This document shows, in pieces, positions 27,073-35,718 of a DNA stretch of 60,075 bases (position 1 is its first letter; each line of letters starts with the position of its first letter). The DNA is taken from NCBI GenBank assembly GCA_913775725.1, contig CAJYNG010000026.1, positions 1 to 60,075 on the forward strand, read 5' to 3'. The DNA comes from an uncultured Stenotrophomonas sp. GTDB lineage: Bacteria > Pseudomonadota > Gammaproteobacteria > Xanthomonadales > Xanthomonadaceae. Both the position numbers and the translations under genes were made by a program. Below the pieces are notes generated by a model. That model was given only the letters and a program-made list of their open reading frames with translations. It was not told the origin of the DNA and did not search any database.

Positions 27073-28533
27073 TCAATGCCCGCCGTCAAGCGCCTTCAGT
27101 TCGCTCACCAGCGAGGCTGCCGCTTCCGCACCATCGCCGTACAGCATGCGCGTGTTGTCGGCGTAGAACAGCGCATTCTCGATGCCGGCAAAGCCGGTGC
27201 CCTTGCCGCGCTTGATCACCACCACGTTGCGCGCGTTCACCACGTCCAGCACCGGCATGCCGTAGATCGGGCTGGCCGGATCGGTGCGTGCGACCGGATT
27301 GACCACGTCGTTGGCGCCGATCACCAGCACCACGTCGGTGTTGGCGAACTCCGGGTTGATGTCGTCCATGTCGGCGATCAGGTCGTAGGGCACGCCCGCC
27401 TCGGCCAGCAGCACGTTCATGTGCCCGGGCATGCGCCCCGCCACCGGGTGGATCGCGAACTTCACCTTGACCCCACGCTGGCCCAGCCGCTGCGCCAGTT
27501 CCCAGATCTTGTGCTGCGCCTGGGCCACGGCCATGCCGTACCCCGGCACGATCACCACGCGCTCGGCAAAGGCCATCATCGCGGCGACGTCGGCCGCCTC
27601 GATCGGCTTCTGCGAACCGCTGATCGCCTGCGCTTCGCCACCGGCACCACCGCCGAAGTTGGAGAACAGCACGTTGCGGATCGGGCGGTTCATCGCCTTG
27701 GCCATCAACCGGGTCAGCAGGATGCCCGCCGCGCCGACCATCATGCCGGCGATGATCAGCGCCTCGTTGCCCAGCACGTAGCCTTCGAAGGACACCGCCA
27801 GGCCGGTGAACGCGTTGTACAGCGAGATCACCACCGGCATGTCGGCACCGCCGATCGGCAGCGTCATCAGCACGCCCAGCGCCAGTGCCAGCACGAAGAA
27901 GGCGACGATGGACCAGGTACTGAGCGTGCTGGCCGCGATGATCGCCAGCACCACCACCGCCAGCGCCACCAGCAGGTTCATCACCTGCTGGCCGGGCCAG
28001 GTCACGCGCTTGTCCAGGCGCCCATCCAGCTTGGCCCAGGCGATCACCGAGCCGGACAGCGACACCGCGCCGATGGCCGCGCCGACCACCGCCAACAGCA
28101 GCACCGTGCCCGATGGCTGGCGCGCGGCCAGGTCAGCCAGCGCCTGTGCACTCCAGTGGCTGGTATCGCGGTTGGCAAGGAAGGCGTAGCGCAGCAGTTC
28201 CACCGCGCCGATCGCCGCCGCCGAGCCGCCACCCATGCCGTTGTACAGCGCCACCATCTGCGGCATGTCGGTGATGGCAACCTTGCCGGCCGACCACCAG
28301 GCCAGGCCGGCGCCGAGCAGCAACGCCACCAGGATCAGCGGCACGTTGTGCAGTTCGGGCAGGAAGAAGGTCGCCGCCGTGGCCAGCAGCATGCCCAGCC
28401 CGGCCCAGCGGATGCCGCTGCGTGCGGTCAGCGGCGAGGCCATGCGCTGCAGGCCCAGCAGGAACAGCGTGGCGGCGACGAGGTAGCTGGCCTTGACCAG
28501 CCAATCGAGCAGTTCGACGGTGCTGATGTTCAA
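27073..28533 (-). CDS. pntB: NAD(P) transhydrogenase subunit beta
   Basis: 486 residues. Proton-pumping transhydrogenase that uses the proton gradient to reduce NADP+ with NADH. An N-terminal membrane domain with about nine helices (about 1-290) is followed by the NADP(H)-binding domain III with VVIVPGYGMAVAQAQH, HPVAGRMPGHMNVLLAEA, DVVLVIGANDVVNP and IKRGKGTGFAGIEN. Its start overlaps the pntAB stop as ATGA, so the two are coupled. The pntAA subunit lies 1.9 kb upstream on the same strand, beyond three genes on the opposite strand. Confidence 0.97.
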   Translation of the reverse strand: MNISTVELLDWLVKASYLVAATLFLLGLQRMASPLTARSGIRWAGLGMLLATAATFFLPELHNVPLILVALLLGAGLAWWSAGKVAITDMPQMVALYNGMGGGSAAAIGAVELLRYAFLANRDTSHWSAQALADLAARQPSGTVLLLAVVGAAIGAVSLSGSVIAWAKLDGRLDKRVTWPGQQVMNLLVALAVVVLAIIAASTLSTWSIVAFFVLALALGVLMTLPIGGADMPVVISLYNAFTGLAVSFEGYVLGNEALIIAGMMVGAAGILLTRLMAKAMNRPIRNVLFSNFGGGAGGEAQAISGSQKPIEAADVAAMMAFAERVVIVPGYGMAVAQAQHKIWELAQRLGQRGVKVKFAIHPVAGRMPGHMNVLLAEAGVPYDLIADMDDINPEFANTDVVLVIGANDVVNPVARTDPASPIYGMPVLDVVNARNVVVIKRGKGTGFAGIENALFYADNTRMLYGDGAEAAASLVSELKALDGGH

Positions 28534-28850
28534 GCCTGCGGCTCCTTCGGCTCGTCCTTGCCGCCCTTGGGCGCACTCGGCTTGAACATTTCCAGCATGC
28601 GCGCGGTGACCACGTAGCCACCGGCGGCGTTGCCGGCGCCGAGCACCACGGCGAGGAAGCCCAGGGCTTTCTCCAGCGGTGTCTGCGCGTGCCCCAGCAC
28701 CACCATCGCGCCGATCAGCACGATGCCGTGGATGAAGTTGGAACCCGACATCAGCGGGGTATGCAGGATCACCGGCACCCGCGAAATGATCACGTGGCCG
28801 GCAATGGCTGCCAGCATGAAGATGTACAGCGCTACGAACCCGTCACTCAC
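28530..28850 (-). CDS. pntAB: NAD(P) transhydrogenase subunit alpha part 2
   Basis: 106 residues with three membrane helices (ALYIFMLAAIAGHVIISRVP, FIHGIVLIGAMVVLGHA, ALGFLAVVLGAGNAAGGYVVT): the membrane part that in E. coli is the C-terminus of PntA. The GTG at 28850 is preferred: AGGAG at 28863-28859 lies 8 bases before it, while the TTG two codons earlier is only 2 bases from that site. Couples by ATGA to pntB. Splitting of alpha into AA and AB is normal in many alpha- and gamma-proteobacteria. Confidence 0.92.
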   Translation of the reverse strand: MSDGFVALYIFMLAAIAGHVIISRVPVILHTPLMSGSNFIHGIVLIGAMVVLGHAQTPLEKALGFLAVVLGAGNAAGGYVVTARMLEMFKPSAPKGGKDEPKEPQA

Positions 28851-28948
28851 TGGCAACGCTCCTGCTCTGTCTTCGTCGTCCCATCATAACCACGGGCTGA
28901 ACCCGGTGCGCGCCTGGCGTCAACCGAAGCCGCGCTCACGCGTTGTCG

Positions 28949-29533
28949 ATGGTGACCCCGAGCGAGGAACCGTACCCTGTGCTGGTGAGCAGCCCCGTCC
29001 CCCCGAGCGCCGAGACCGATGCCCTGCCGGCGTCGCTGGAAGCGTTCCTGGCCAGCGTTGGCCCGCGTGCATTCCGCTTCGCCGAAGCTGGCCTGCGCCA
29101 GCGCGAAGATGCCATGGACGCGGTGCAGGACGCGCTGCTGCGCATGCTGGACTACGCCGACAAGCCGGCGGCCGAATGGGCGCCGCTGTTCTGGAGCATC
29201 CTGCGCCGGCGCGTGATCGACGTGCAGCGCCGGCGCCGCTTCCGCCTGCCGTTCTGGCGCGACAACCAAGACGCGGAAGGCGGCGAGATCGATTGGGCCG
29301 ATCCCGGCCCGGACCCGGCACAGGCGCATGAACAGCGCCAGCAGTACCAGCAGCTGGTGGACGCGTTGCGCCGCCTGCCCGCCCGCCAGCGCGAGGCCTT
29401 CACCCTGCGCGTGCTGCAGGACCTGGACGGGGCCACCACCGCCCGCGCCATGGGCTGCAGCGAAGGCGCGGTAAAAACCCATCTGGCACGCGCCCGCCAG
29501 GCGCTGCAGGATTACCTGGAGATCCACCCGTGA
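28949..29533 (+). CDS. ECF-type RNA polymerase sigma factor
   Basis: 194 residues. Sigma-70 region 2 around FAEAGLRQREDAMDAVQDALLRMLDYADKPAAEWAPLF and RRRVIDVQRRRRFR. Region 4 (about 140-190) has LPARQREAFTLRVLQDLDGATTARAMGCSEGAVKTHLARARQAL, a helix-turn-helix. Divergent from pntAB. No good ribosome site precedes the ATG at 28949; a GTG near 28979 is the alternative. The next gene overlaps it (GTGA) and has one membrane helix, so it is the likely anti-sigma partner. Target promoters unknown. Confidence 0.87.
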   Translation: MVTPSEEPYPVLVSSPVPPSAETDALPASLEAFLASVGPRAFRFAEAGLRQREDAMDAVQDALLRMLDYADKPAAEWAPLFWSILRRRVIDVQRRRRFRLPFWRDNQDAEGGEIDWADPGPDPAQAHEQRQQYQQLVDALRRLPARQREAFTLRVLQDLDGATTARAMGCSEGAVKTHLARARQALQDYLEIHP

Positions 29534-29856
29534 ACCGCTCCCTGCCTTCCGATGACACCCTGCGCAGCCTGCACGCGCAGTCGCTGCACGCGCTGTCGCC
29601 GGCAACGCTGGCCCGGCTGCGCCAGGCTCGCCACGGCGCCACGGCCGCCCATCGCGGGCGCTGGCGCTGGTGGCTGGCCAGTGCCTGTTCGCTGGTGGTG
29701 GCACTGGGTATCGGCCTGCAGTTCAGCGGCCATGGCACGCTGACGGGCCCTGCGCCGGCACCTGTGCTGGCCTCGGTGGAAGACAACAGCGCGCTCTACG
29801 ACGAGAATCCCGATCTGTACCTGTGGCTGGGCGATACCGACCTGGCGATGGAGTGA
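29530..29856 (+). CDS. DUF3619-like single-pass membrane protein, possible anti-sigma factor
   Basis: 108 residues. A cytosolic N-terminus of about 45 residues with LHAQSLHALSPATLARLRQARH, one membrane helix (WWLASACSLVVALGIGLQF) and a short periplasmic part ending NPDLYLWLGDTDLAME. GTG start overlapping the sigma stop as GTGA. Topology and coupling suggest an anti-sigma factor; there is no zinc (ZAS) motif, so this is inference. Confidence 0.78.
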   Translation: MNRSLPSDDTLRSLHAQSLHALSPATLARLRQARHGATAAHRGRWRWWLASACSLVVALGIGLQFSGHGTLTGPAPAPVLASVEDNSALYDENPDLYLWLGDTDLAME

Positions 29857-29859
29857 ATC

Positions 29860-30321
29860 ATGTCCCGACTGCACACCCTGCCGCTGCTGCTGACCCTGTC
29901 GCTGCTGCCGGCCCTCCCGGCACTGGCGCAGAGCGCCGCGCCCCCCCCTGCCGCACGCCCCGCGCCGGCCGCGCCGCTGCCGGCCTGGGAACAGTTGAGT
30001 GAAGCACAGCGGGAATCCCTGCTGGCGCCGCTGCGCGACCGCTGGAACAGCGCCGATGCCGGCCAGCGCCAGCGCATGCTCTCGCATGGCCAGCGCTGGC
30101 AGTCGATGAGCCCTGAGGAACGCGACAAGGCCCGACGTGGCCTGCGCCGCTTCGAGCACATGAGCCCGGAACAGCGTGAGCAGGCCCGGGCCCTGTTCGG
30201 CCAGATGCGGGAACTGCCGCCCGCGCAGCGCGACGCACTGCGCGAGCGCTGGTCGCAGATGACGCCGGAACAACGCAAGGACTGGGTGCGCGAGAACCCG
30301 CCGCCGGCGAAGCCGAGGTAA
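29860..30321 (+). CDS. DUF3106 exported protein
   Basis: 153 residues. Signal peptide ending PALAQ, a proline/alanine-rich linker, then repeated helices with the pattern (S/T)PEQR near 103, 126 and 142 and LSEAQRESLLAPLRDRWN, typical of DUF3106. It starts 3 bases after the DUF3619 gene and closes the sigma operon. It may be a periplasmic sensor for the sigma system; no biochemical role known to me. Confidence 0.82.
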   Translation: MSRLHTLPLLLTLSLLPALPALAQSAAPPPAARPAPAAPLPAWEQLSEAQRESLLAPLRDRWNSADAGQRQRMLSHGQRWQSMSPEERDKARRGLRRFEHMSPEQREQARALFGQMRELPPAQRDALRERWSQMTPEQRKDWVRENPPPAKPR

Positions 30322-30340
30322 AGGCAGCGTTCAACCCTTT

Positions 30341-30407
30341 GTAGAGCCGAGCTCACGCTCGGCTGCTTTATCGCGCCTGCGCAAGCCGAGCATGGGCTCG
30401 GCTCTAC
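30341..30407. repeat. SMAG-type GTAG palindrome pair
   Basis: Facing units with core GAGCCGAGC...GCTCGGCT between the convergent DUF3106 and pntAA genes; the left begins GTAG and the right ends CTAC. Confidence 0.85.
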
Positions 30408-30423
30408 AGGAGGCATATCAGGT

Positions 30424-31503
30424 TCACGCCTGCCAGCGCGTCTTGGCCAGCAACTCGTCTTCCCAGTCGAAACCGAGCTGGCCTTCGCGCACGAACAGCG
30501 CGACGAAATTGAGCAGGTTGCGCGCATACATCTCGCTGGCCTGCGTTGCACCGCGGCTGGCCAGGCCCAGCGGGCCATCGATGGTCACGCCCTGATGCTC
30601 GATGCACTGCCCCGGCTGGGTCAGTGCGCAGTTGCCGCCGCTCTCCGCCGCCAGGTCCACGATCACGCTGCCGGTAGCCATGCCTTCCACCATTGCCGCA
30701 GTCACGATCGTCGGCGCCGGTCGCCCCGGCACCGCTGCAGTGCAGATCACCACATCCACGCTGCGCAGGTGGTCGGCCAGCCGGCGCTGCTGCTCGGCGC
30801 GTTCCTCATCGGTCAACGCGCGCGCATAGCCGCCTTCGCCGGCCGCACTCACGCCAAGATCGAGGAAGCGCGCGCCCAGTGACTGGATCTGCTCACGGGT
30901 TTCCGGGCGCACGTCGAAACCTTCCACCTGTGCGCCCAACCGGCGCGCGGTGGCAATGGCCTGCAGGCCGGCCACGCCGGCACCGATCACCAGTACCTTG
31001 GCCGGGCGCACGGTACCGGCCGCAGTGGTCAGCATCGGGAAGAAGCGTGGTGCGCGTTCGGCGGCGATCAGCGCGGCCTTGTAACCGGCCATGCCGGCCT
31101 GCGAACTGAGCACGTCCATCGCCTGCGCACGGGTAGTGCGCGGCAGCTGCTGCAGCGGGAACAGGTACAGGCGGTCGTCGCTGGCCAACGCGGCCAGGGC
31201 CGGATCGCTGGCCGGGGTCAACAGACCGACCACACTGGCAGCGGGCTTGAGCTGTTCCAGGACCGACGCCGGCGGCGCCTGCACGCACAGCAGGATATCG
31301 ATCTCGCCCCAACGGCCCGCGTCGAACACACGTGCGCCGGCATCGTCATAGGCCGCATCGGTGAAGCCTGCGGCCAGACCAGCGCCGGCCTCGTACCAGA
31401 CGGTAATGCCGAGGGCACCGAGCTTGCGCGCGGTTTCCGGCGTCAACGCCACGCGCCGTTCGCCCGGCGCGGTCTCCTTGATCCCCAGCAACGCCACGGC
31501 CAT
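30424..31503 (-). CDS. pntAA: NAD(P) transhydrogenase subunit alpha part 1
   Basis: 359 residues: the NAD(H)-binding domain I only. GIKETAPGERRVALTPETARKLGALG at the N-terminus, LSSQAGMAGYKAALIAAE near 134, dinucleotide loop VLVIGAGVAGLQAIATARRLGAQVEGFDVRPETREQIQSLGA near 171, and GGYARALTDEE. It matches the soluble PntAA of split transhydrogenases. In most genomes pntAA runs directly into pntAB; here three genes on the opposite strand lie between them. Confidence 0.96.
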   Translation of the reverse strand: MAVALLGIKETAPGERRVALTPETARKLGALGITVWYEAGAGLAAGFTDAAYDDAGARVFDAGRWGEIDILLCVQAPPASVLEQLKPAASVVGLLTPASDPALAALASDDRLYLFPLQQLPRTTRAQAMDVLSSQAGMAGYKAALIAAERAPRFFPMLTTAAGTVRPAKVLVIGAGVAGLQAIATARRLGAQVEGFDVRPETREQIQSLGARFLDLGVSAAGEGGYARALTDEERAEQQRRLADHLRSVDVVICTAAVPGRPAPTIVTAAMVEGMATGSVIVDLAAESGGNCALTQPGQCIEHQGVTIDGPLGLASRGATQASEMYARNLLNFVALFVREGQLGFDWEDELLAKTRWQA

Positions 31504-31554
31504 GCAGGTCCCCGCTGATCGGTGAGTTTTCCCGATCCTAGCAGGCGGCTCCGC

Positions 31555-33873
31555 TCAGTGCAGGGTGGCGCTGCCCGGGTCCAGCCGATCGATCACGCCC
31601 TGCATGGCGCTGTCGAAGGCGCCGTCATCCACATGGGCGCGCAGGCGGCCCAGCCGTACCATCACCGCCAGTTCTTCCGGCGAGGCCACGCAGAAGCGCA
31701 CGCCGCGGCGGTTGACGAACAGCAGGCGCGAGGAGATCGGGCTGACCCAGGACAGTTTGCCGGCCTGCACCTTGCCGTCCTTGTCGACGAAGTCCAGCCA
31801 GTTGCCGATTTCCATGCGGCGGAAGCGGTCGGCGTCGGCGTTGTCGAAATCGTCGGCGTCGATCTGCCCGCCCAGCTCGACCGCGGGCGATTCAGCCACC
31901 GGCGGCGCCGGCAAGGCAACCTGCGGCAGTTCCGGCAGCGCGCGCTGCAGTTCCGGACGCGATTCGGCGATGCCCTGCAGGGTGTCATGCAAGGCGTCGA
32001 TGGCGCCGGTGGCGGCATCGCCGTGCACGCCGACACTGGCAAATACCTTGGCCAGCACCGGCTGCCAGGCCTGCAGCCACGGCTTGCCGACGATCTGGCG
32101 GCGGGCCTCGGCCACTTCCTCCAGCAGGCCGTCAGCCAGGCTCAGGGCCTCGCCCACCGACGCGCCCTCCTCGCCCTCGCGCAGCAGCGCCAGGGTCAGG
32201 TGGTGCTGCCACGGCTGGCGCAGGAATTCAGCGATGGCCGGCGGCAGAGTGGCATCACCGATGCGGCGGTCCAGCTCGGCACCGGCACGGCTGCGGGCCA
32301 TTTCCAGTTTTTCCTGGCCGCGCTGCGTTTCGGCGGCGCGACGCTCGGCGATTTCCACGCGGCGGCGATGCTGCACGAGGAACTCACGGAATTCTTCCTC
32401 CAGGGTCAGGAAGATCGCCAGGTTCTCGTTGAACTCGGCCACCAGGCGCTCGATGATCTCTTCCACCTTGGCCATCAGCATGCGCTCGGCCTGGCTTTCG
32501 CCGGTATTGCCCTCGCAGGCTTCGGCCAGCGAGTTGAGCAGCTTGCGGGCCGGGTGGGTCTTCTGCACGAACATGCGGCGGTCGAGCATGGCGACCTTGA
32601 CGAACGGCACCACCAGGCGGCCGATCAGCTCGCGCGAGCGACCTTCCAGCTCGCGCTCATCCAGCATCACGTCGAACAGCATGCCCACCAGATCAATCGC
32701 GTCCTCGTCCTGCGGGTCCAGCCGGGTCTGGCCCGGATCGACACCGAGACGGGTGGCGCTGGACAGCACTTCGCTCTTCAACCGCTGCGCCAGGGATTCG
32801 CCGTCCTCGCCGATGGCCGCACGCAGCGTCGCACTGGGCGTGGCCTGCAGCAGCGACAGCACCGACATCATCTCGCGCTGGCTCAACGGGCGGTGCTGGC
32901 CAACCGCGACCTGCGCGGCCGAGGTGGCGTCCTCGCGAACGTGGCGGGTCTGCTGCAGCAGCTCATGCAGGGCCTCCAGCAACATGCCCTGCTGGCCGGT
33001 ATACGCCTCGCCGCTGCCGGCATCCTCGCCCCCGAGGTGCTGCTGCATGTGGCCACGGCGCTCGGACCAGCGCGCGGCGAAACGCTGCGCCCAGGCCGGC
33101 GCGGCCTGTTCATCATCGCTGAATTCGGATTCGAAGCCCGCGTGGCGCGGCTCGACCAGATCGTCCGCCCCCGGCGCCATGCGCGGGTCGGGCGCGGCCG
33201 ACAGCGGACGCCGCGGCGCCCCCATCTGCGACATCACGCCAGCGGCGGCCAACTGCTCGTCCAGCTTCTCGTAGATGCGGCCCACCGGCGCGCGCAGGTC
33301 GCGCTCGCACAGCTTGATCAGCACCAGGTGCACTTCCGGCGCCAGCTCACAGCCGGCAAAGGCCTCGTGGATGGCCACGCCCAGGTGTTCGGGGCTGACC
33401 GGGTTGTGGTCGGCATCCAGCTCGGCGCCGCCGATCAAGCGGCCCAGGCGCCGGTCCAGCCGCGCCAGCACCGGCTTGAAGTCGCGCAGCAGCACGGTGG
33501 CGAAATTACGCACCGCCAGCCGCGACTCCAGTACATGTTCAGCCAGCAGGCTCAGGCCATCCTCGGCCGGCCCGGACAGGGTGGCCTCGGCCGACAGCGG
33601 CTCGCCACTGGCCAGTGCATCCCAGGCCCGCTGCAGGTGGCCGGCGAAGGCGGCGGCGATGTCCTCACGGCGGCGGCGCAGCTCGCGCATCGCATCCAGG
33701 AACAGCAGCTGCGACGAGCCAGCATTGCCGGCCCGGTCGAACAGTGCATCGTCGAAACGCGCCAGTGCGGCCCCGAAAGCCTGGCACAGCGCCGGCAGGA
33801 CCATGTCCCGGGCACGCTGAAGCTGGACCGGGTCACGGCCCGGCGATCCCATCGGTGTGGGCGCGCTCATCAT
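31555..33873 (-). CDS. DUF1631 family protein
   Basis: 772 residues from the first of two adjacent ATGs. Largely helical, with many charged heptad-like stretches (LEEEFREFLVQHRRRVEIAERRAAETQRGQEK) and the blocks RARDMVLPALCQAFGAALARFDDALFDRA near the N-terminus and FVDKDGKVQAGKLSWVSPISSRLLFVNRRGVRF at the C-terminus, the latter resembling a PilZ-like strand pattern. It looks like the DUF1631 family of gamma-proteobacteria. Function unknown; a cyclic-di-GMP-related role is only a guess. It is 52 bases upstream of pntAA on the same strand. Confidence 0.8.
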   Translation of the reverse strand: MMSAPTPMGSPGRDPVQLQRARDMVLPALCQAFGAALARFDDALFDRAGNAGSSQLLFLDAMRELRRRREDIAAAFAGHLQRAWDALASGEPLSAEATLSGPAEDGLSLLAEHVLESRLAVRNFATVLLRDFKPVLARLDRRLGRLIGGAELDADHNPVSPEHLGVAIHEAFAGCELAPEVHLVLIKLCERDLRAPVGRIYEKLDEQLAAAGVMSQMGAPRRPLSAAPDPRMAPGADDLVEPRHAGFESEFSDDEQAAPAWAQRFAARWSERRGHMQQHLGGEDAGSGEAYTGQQGMLLEALHELLQQTRHVREDATSAAQVAVGQHRPLSQREMMSVLSLLQATPSATLRAAIGEDGESLAQRLKSEVLSSATRLGVDPGQTRLDPQDEDAIDLVGMLFDVMLDERELEGRSRELIGRLVVPFVKVAMLDRRMFVQKTHPARKLLNSLAEACEGNTGESQAERMLMAKVEEIIERLVAEFNENLAIFLTLEEEFREFLVQHRRRVEIAERRAAETQRGQEKLEMARSRAGAELDRRIGDATLPPAIAEFLRQPWQHHLTLALLREGEEGASVGEALSLADGLLEEVAEARRQIVGKPWLQAWQPVLAKVFASVGVHGDAATGAIDALHDTLQGIAESRPELQRALPELPQVALPAPPVAESPAVELGGQIDADDFDNADADRFRRMEIGNWLDFVDKDGKVQAGKLSWVSPISSRLLFVNRRGVRFCVASPEELAVMVRLGRLRAHVDDGAFDSAMQGVIDRLDPGSATLH

Positions 33874-34204
33874 TCGGGAAGGCTCCCCACCTTCTCTGGT
33901 ACGACAGACAGCATGGACATCGCGACGACCGGCACACCCCATGTACCGGTACGTCGATGGTAGGCCGGCCAGCCCGTCACGGACAGTGAAACAGTCCTCA
34001 CTTCAAACCTCATGACCGGCGGCCCGGCAAGATAGATATCGTAAGCCGTGCGAGGCCCACGAGGCGAGAGGAAGCGGTCGTCCCTTTCCCGCCAGTGGCA
34101 TGATGTTCATCACAGTTTGATATTCAGGGGCGGGACGCGACACAGACGGCGTCATTGACCACCCCGACTATAATCAAACACCCGTGATGACCGGTTCAGA
34201 CTCC
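33874..34204 (+). promoter_or_regulatory. 331-base spacer with a perfect -10 for the nitroreductase operon
   Basis: No gene is seen. TATAAT at 34169-34174 is the only strong promoter element; the -35 is unclear (a TTGACC at 34153 is too close). A start near 34181 would place the GTG at 34184 and ATG at 34187 at the very 5' end of the message and leaves a ~24-base leader for the ATG at 34205. Confidence 0.5.
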
Positions 34205-34786
34205 ATGCCCGACCCTGCTGCCCTGCTTGCCCTGGATGCCCGCCGCTCGGTGCCCTCGCGGCAACTGGGCGAGCCCGGACCGGATCCGGCCACCCTGCAG
34301 CGCATGCTGGCCTCGGCCGTGCGCGTGCCCGACCACGGCAAGCGCGTACCGTTCCGCTTCCTGAAGATCGCCGGCGATGCACGTCACACTCTGGGCGACT
34401 TCCTGGCCGAGCGCAGCCGCCAGCGCGACCCGCATGCCGGCGAGGCGGTATTCGAGAAGGACCGCCAGCGTTTCAGCCATGCGCCGCTGGTGATCGTGGT
34501 GGTGGCCAGCCCGCGTCCGGACCCGAAGGTGCCCGAACAGGAACAGCTGATGACCGCCGGCTGCGTCTGCTTCGCCCTGCTGCAGGCCGCGCAGGCGCTG
34601 GGCTTCGGTGCGCAGTGGCTGACCGCATGGATGGCCTTCGACCCGGTCGTGCAGGCACATCTGGGCCTGGCCGAAGGCGAAGGCATCGCCGGCTTCATCC
34701 ACATCGGCACGCCCAAGGCCGATGTACCCGAGCGCGAGCGCCCCGATCCGGCCGCCCTGCTGCGCGACTGGACGCCACCGGCATGA
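34205..34786 (+). CDS. YdjA-like nitroreductase (FMN-dependent)
   Basis: 193 residues. Nitroreductase fold of the small YdjA class: ARRSVPSRQLGEPGPDPATLQRMLASAVRVPDHGKRVPFRF at the N-terminus, then AGCVCFALLQAAQALGFGAQWLTAWMAF with the second FMN-contact region, and IAGFIHIGTPKADVPERERPD at the C-terminus. The start at 34205 is preferred because the promoter's -10 lies too close to the two earlier starts (34184, 34187), which would otherwise give 200 or 199 residues. First gene of a four-gene operon; the stop overlaps the exonuclease start (ATGA). Confidence 0.88.
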   Translation: MPDPAALLALDARRSVPSRQLGEPGPDPATLQRMLASAVRVPDHGKRVPFRFLKIAGDARHTLGDFLAERSRQRDPHAGEAVFEKDRQRFSHAPLVIVVVASPRPDPKVPEQEQLMTAGCVCFALLQAAQALGFGAQWLTAWMAFDPVVQAHLGLAEGEGIAGFIHIGTPKADVPERERPDPAALLRDWTPPA

Positions 34787-35718
34787 GCCTGCCGGCACCA
34801 CCGCCGTCGCTGTACCTGGTCGACGCCAGCATCTACGTGTTCCGCGCCTGGCACTCGCTACCGGACCAGTTCCAGGACGCGCAGGGCTGGCCCACCAATG
34901 CGGTGCACGGCTTCGCCCGTTTCCTGCTGGACCTGCTGGAGCGCGAGCGCCCGCGGCACATCGCCATCGCCTTCGACGAAGCGCTCGACAGCGGTTTCCG
35001 TCACCGGCTGTATCCGGCCTACAAGGCCAACCGCGACCCGGCGCCGGAGGCGCTCAAGCGCCAGTTCGTGCACTGCAAGGCGCTGTGCGCGGCGTTGGGC
35101 CTTGCAGTGCTGGCCCACCACGAATACGAAGCCGATGACCTGATCGGCAGCGCGCTGCACGTCCACCGTGGCAGCCACCGCGGGGTGATCATCTCCGCCG
35201 ACAAGGACCTGTCGCAGCTGCTGCTGGATCACGACGAGCAGTGGGACTACGCACGCAACCAGCGCTGGGACGTAGCCGGGGTGAAGGCGCGGCACGGCGT
35301 GCACGCGCACCAGATTGCCGACTACCTGGCACTGTGCGGCGATGCGGTGGACAACATTCCCGGTGTCAGTGGTGTCGGCAGCAAGTCCGCCGCCGTGCTG
35401 CTGGCCCATTTCGGCAGCATGGATGCGCTGTACGAACGCCTGGACGAAGTGCCGTTCCTGCGCCTGCGCGGCGCCGCACAGATGGCGGTGCGCCTGCGCG
35501 AGCAGCGCGAGCACGCCCAGCTCTGGCGCCAGCTGACCACCATCGCGCTGGACGCGCCGCTGGAAGGCAGCCAGCCCGGTCTGCTGCGCCAGGCGGCCGA
35601 CCCGGAGCTGCTCGGTGGCCTTTGCCAGACCCTGCGCTTCGGCCCGATGACCCGCCGCCGGCTGTTCGAAGCCGCTGGCGTGGCCGACCCTCTTCCCACC
35701 CACAGCGAGCCCGCATGA
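34783..35718 (+). CDS. Stand-alone 5'-3' exonuclease/flap endonuclease
   Basis: 311 residues. Homologous to the N-terminal nuclease domain of DNA polymerase I: YLVDASIYVFRAWHSLP with the first metal aspartate, AIAFDEALDSGFRHRLYPAYKANRDPAPEALKRQ, YEADDLIGSALH with paired aspartates, IISADKDLSQLL, and the helix-hairpin-helix DAVDNIPGVSGVGSKSAAVLLAHFGS. No polymerase domain. It may process flaps or RNA primers. Its start overlaps the nitroreductase stop and its stop overlaps the Nudix start, both as ATGA. Comparable to E. coli XNI but with a fuller set of acidic residues. Confidence 0.92.
   Translation: MSLPAPPPSLYLVDASIYVFRAWHSLPDQFQDAQGWPTNAVHGFARFLLDLLERERPRHIAIAFDEALDSGFRHRLYPAYKANRDPAPEALKRQFVHCKALCAALGLAVLAHHEYEADDLIGSALHVHRGSHRGVIISADKDLSQLLLDHDEQWDYARNQRWDVAGVKARHGVHAHQIADYLALCGDAVDNIPGVSGVGSKSAAVLLAHFGSMDALYERLDEVPFLRLRGAAQMAVRLREQREHAQLWRQLTTIALDAPLEGSQPGLLRQAADPELLGGLCQTLRFGPMTRRRLFEAAGVADPLPTHSEPA

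Noticed and set aside
28530-31503. pntA broken by frameshift or rearrangement
   Set aside because: Both halves have proper starts, ends and sizes for the natural split PntAA/PntAB form; nothing is missing. Only the intervening sigma unit is unusual.
34153-34174. TTGACC as -35 with TATAAT as -10 for the nitroreductase operon
   Set aside because: The spacing is about 10 bases, too short for sigma-70; only the -10 is retained as supported.
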